From Chloroflexota bacterium (lineage in GTDB: Bacteria > Chloroflexota > Limnocylindria > Limnocylindrales > CSP1-4): a stretch of DNA of 5,901 bases. The notes beneath the pieces were generated by a model that had not been told where the DNA came from, made no database searches, and saw only the letters and a list, made by a program, of their open reading frames with translations. A program made the translations under genes and the position numbers. Positions 5,431 to 5,901 of the stretch are shown here, piece by piece; position 1 is the first letter of the stretch; each line of letters begins with the position of its first letter. The DNA is taken from NCBI GenBank assembly GCA_013695505.1, contig JACDAH010000450.1:1-5901 (forward strand), read 5' to 3'.

Positions 5431-5715
5431 CTACTTCAGGGTCGTCGACCGCTCGGTGTGCTTGCCGTGCCCGCGGTAGTTGCGGGTGTGGGCAAACTCG
5501 CCGAGGCGATGTCCGACCATGTTCTCGGTCACGTAGACCGGGACGTGCTTCTTGCCGTTGTAGACGGCGATGGTGTGTCCGATGAATGTCGGGAAGATCA
5601 CCGACGCCCGAGACCAGGTCTTCACGACCTTCTTCTCGTTGCGCCGGTTCATCTCCTCGACCCGCCCCTGGAGGCGGAGCTCGATGAACGGGCCCTTCTT
5701 GACGGAACGGGACAT
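5431..5715 (-). CDS. rpsS: 30S ribosomal protein S19
   Basis: S19 sits in the 30S head with S13 and touches the A-site tRNA and intersubunit bridge B1a. The product is 94 residues, the normal size. It starts [15 protein letters not shown], followed by [20 protein letters not shown] (28-47), [20 protein letters not shown] (48-67) and the signature [18 protein letters not shown] (68-85). The ATG at 5715 has a strong GGGAGGT at 5722-5728 with a six-base spacer and is 16 bases after the rplB stop. Stop is TAG. Nothing unusual is seen. Confidence 0.98.
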   Translation of the reverse strand: MSRSVKKGPFIELRLQGRVEEMNRRNEKKVVKTWSRASVIFPTFIGHTIAVYNGKKHVPVYVTENMVGHRLGEFAHTRNYRGHGKHTERSTTLK

Positions 5716-5731
5716 CTAGCTACCTCCCTCC

Positions 5732-5901
5732 CTAGGACTTGCGATGACGCGATCGGACGATCAGCCGTCCGGTCGTCTTGGCACGACGGGTTCGATAGCC
5801 CATCGCAGGCTTGCCCCACGGCGTCTTCGGCGGCATTCCGGTTGGCTGCTTGCCCTCGCCACCACCGTGCGGATGGTCGCGAGGATTCATCGCCGATCCG
5901 C
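5732..5901 (-). CDS. rplB: 50S ribosomal protein L2, C-terminal fragment (5' part beyond window)
   Basis: L2 is a core 23S rRNA-binding protein near the peptidyl-transferase centre, needed for subunit association. Only the last 55 codons and a TAG stop (5732-5734) lie in the window; full L2 is about 275 residues. The visible part has the family's most conserved block, [14 protein letters not shown] (fragment residues 3-16), with the His in DHPHGGG corresponding to E. coli His229. It then reads [14 protein letters not shown] (26-39) and ends in a basic tail [10 protein letters not shown]. The segment between (KQPTGMPPK) is the variable loop. The fragment is cut only by the window edge, and rpsS follows after 16 bases as in the standard S10 cluster. 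Confidence 0.98.
   Translation of the reverse strand, partial: GSAMNPRDHPHGGGEGKQPTGMPPKTPWGKPAMGYRTRRAKTTGRLIVRSRHRKS

Larger units (their letters stand above)
1..5901 (-). other. Part of a single S10-spc ribosomal-protein operon
   Basis: Fifteen consecutive ribosomal-protein genes run in one direction in the canonical rplB-to-rpsE order. All intergenic distances are between -14 and +36 bases. No rho-independent terminator (GC-rich inverted repeat followed by T run on the minus strand) and no -35/-10 pair is visible in any junction, so one long transcript entering from beyond 5901 and leaving below 1 is inferred. Extensive overlaps and stop-adjacent Shine-Dalgarno sites point to translational coupling as the mechanism keeping products near equimolar. 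Confidence 0.9.

Noticed and set aside
1..5901. An undescribed system, mobile element, CRISPR array or RNA gene in the window
   Set aside because: Conserved ribosomal genes occupy essentially every base in canonical order, leaving no unexplained stretch longer than 36 bases.

Overview
The window lies entirely inside the S10-spc ribosomal-protein gene cluster of a high-GC bacterium (about two thirds G+C by eye). Every gene is on the minus strand, so transcription runs from high to low coordinates. In transcription order the genes are rplB (3' end only), rpsS, rplV, rpsC, rplP, rpmC, rpsQ, rplN, rplX, rplE, rpsZ (zinc-type rpsN), rpsH, rplF, rplR and rpsE (5' part only). This is the canonical bacterial order with nothing inserted or missing. 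rplW/rplD/rplC/rpsJ would be expected beyond position 5901, and rpmD/rplO/secY below position 1.

The array is extremely compact. The longest non-coding gap is 36 bases (rplF-rplR), and five junctions overlap: rplP/rpmC by 14 bases, rpsQ/rplN and rplX/rplE by 4 (GTGA), rplN/rplX by 1. rplV/rpsC are separated by a single base. I see no promoter, terminator, leader hairpin, RNA gene, repeat array or mobile element, so the S10 and spc blocks, which are separate operons in E. coli, are almost certainly one transcript here with translational coupling. Nearly every gene has a good Shine-Dalgarno sequence, often inside the end of the gene before it. The products are eight large-subunit proteins plus the L2 fragment (L22, L16, L29, L14, L24, L5, L6, L18) and six small-subunit proteins (S19, S3, S17, S14, S8, S5).

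The organism cannot be fixed from this window. The 61-residue four-cysteine S14, the L24 with a CxxC...CxxC tail, the GC content and general protein character suggest a deep-branching Gram-positive-side lineage, with Chloroflexota as my best guess (inference from memory, low confidence).

I found no undescribed system. The points worth a second look are lineage-specific embellishments of otherwise textbook proteins: a roughly 52-residue acidic tail on S17, an insertion of about 24 residues after the KOW motif of L24, two junctions where the upstream TAG stop lies within the next Shine-Dalgarno sequence, and a stop-codon profile almost without TAA.
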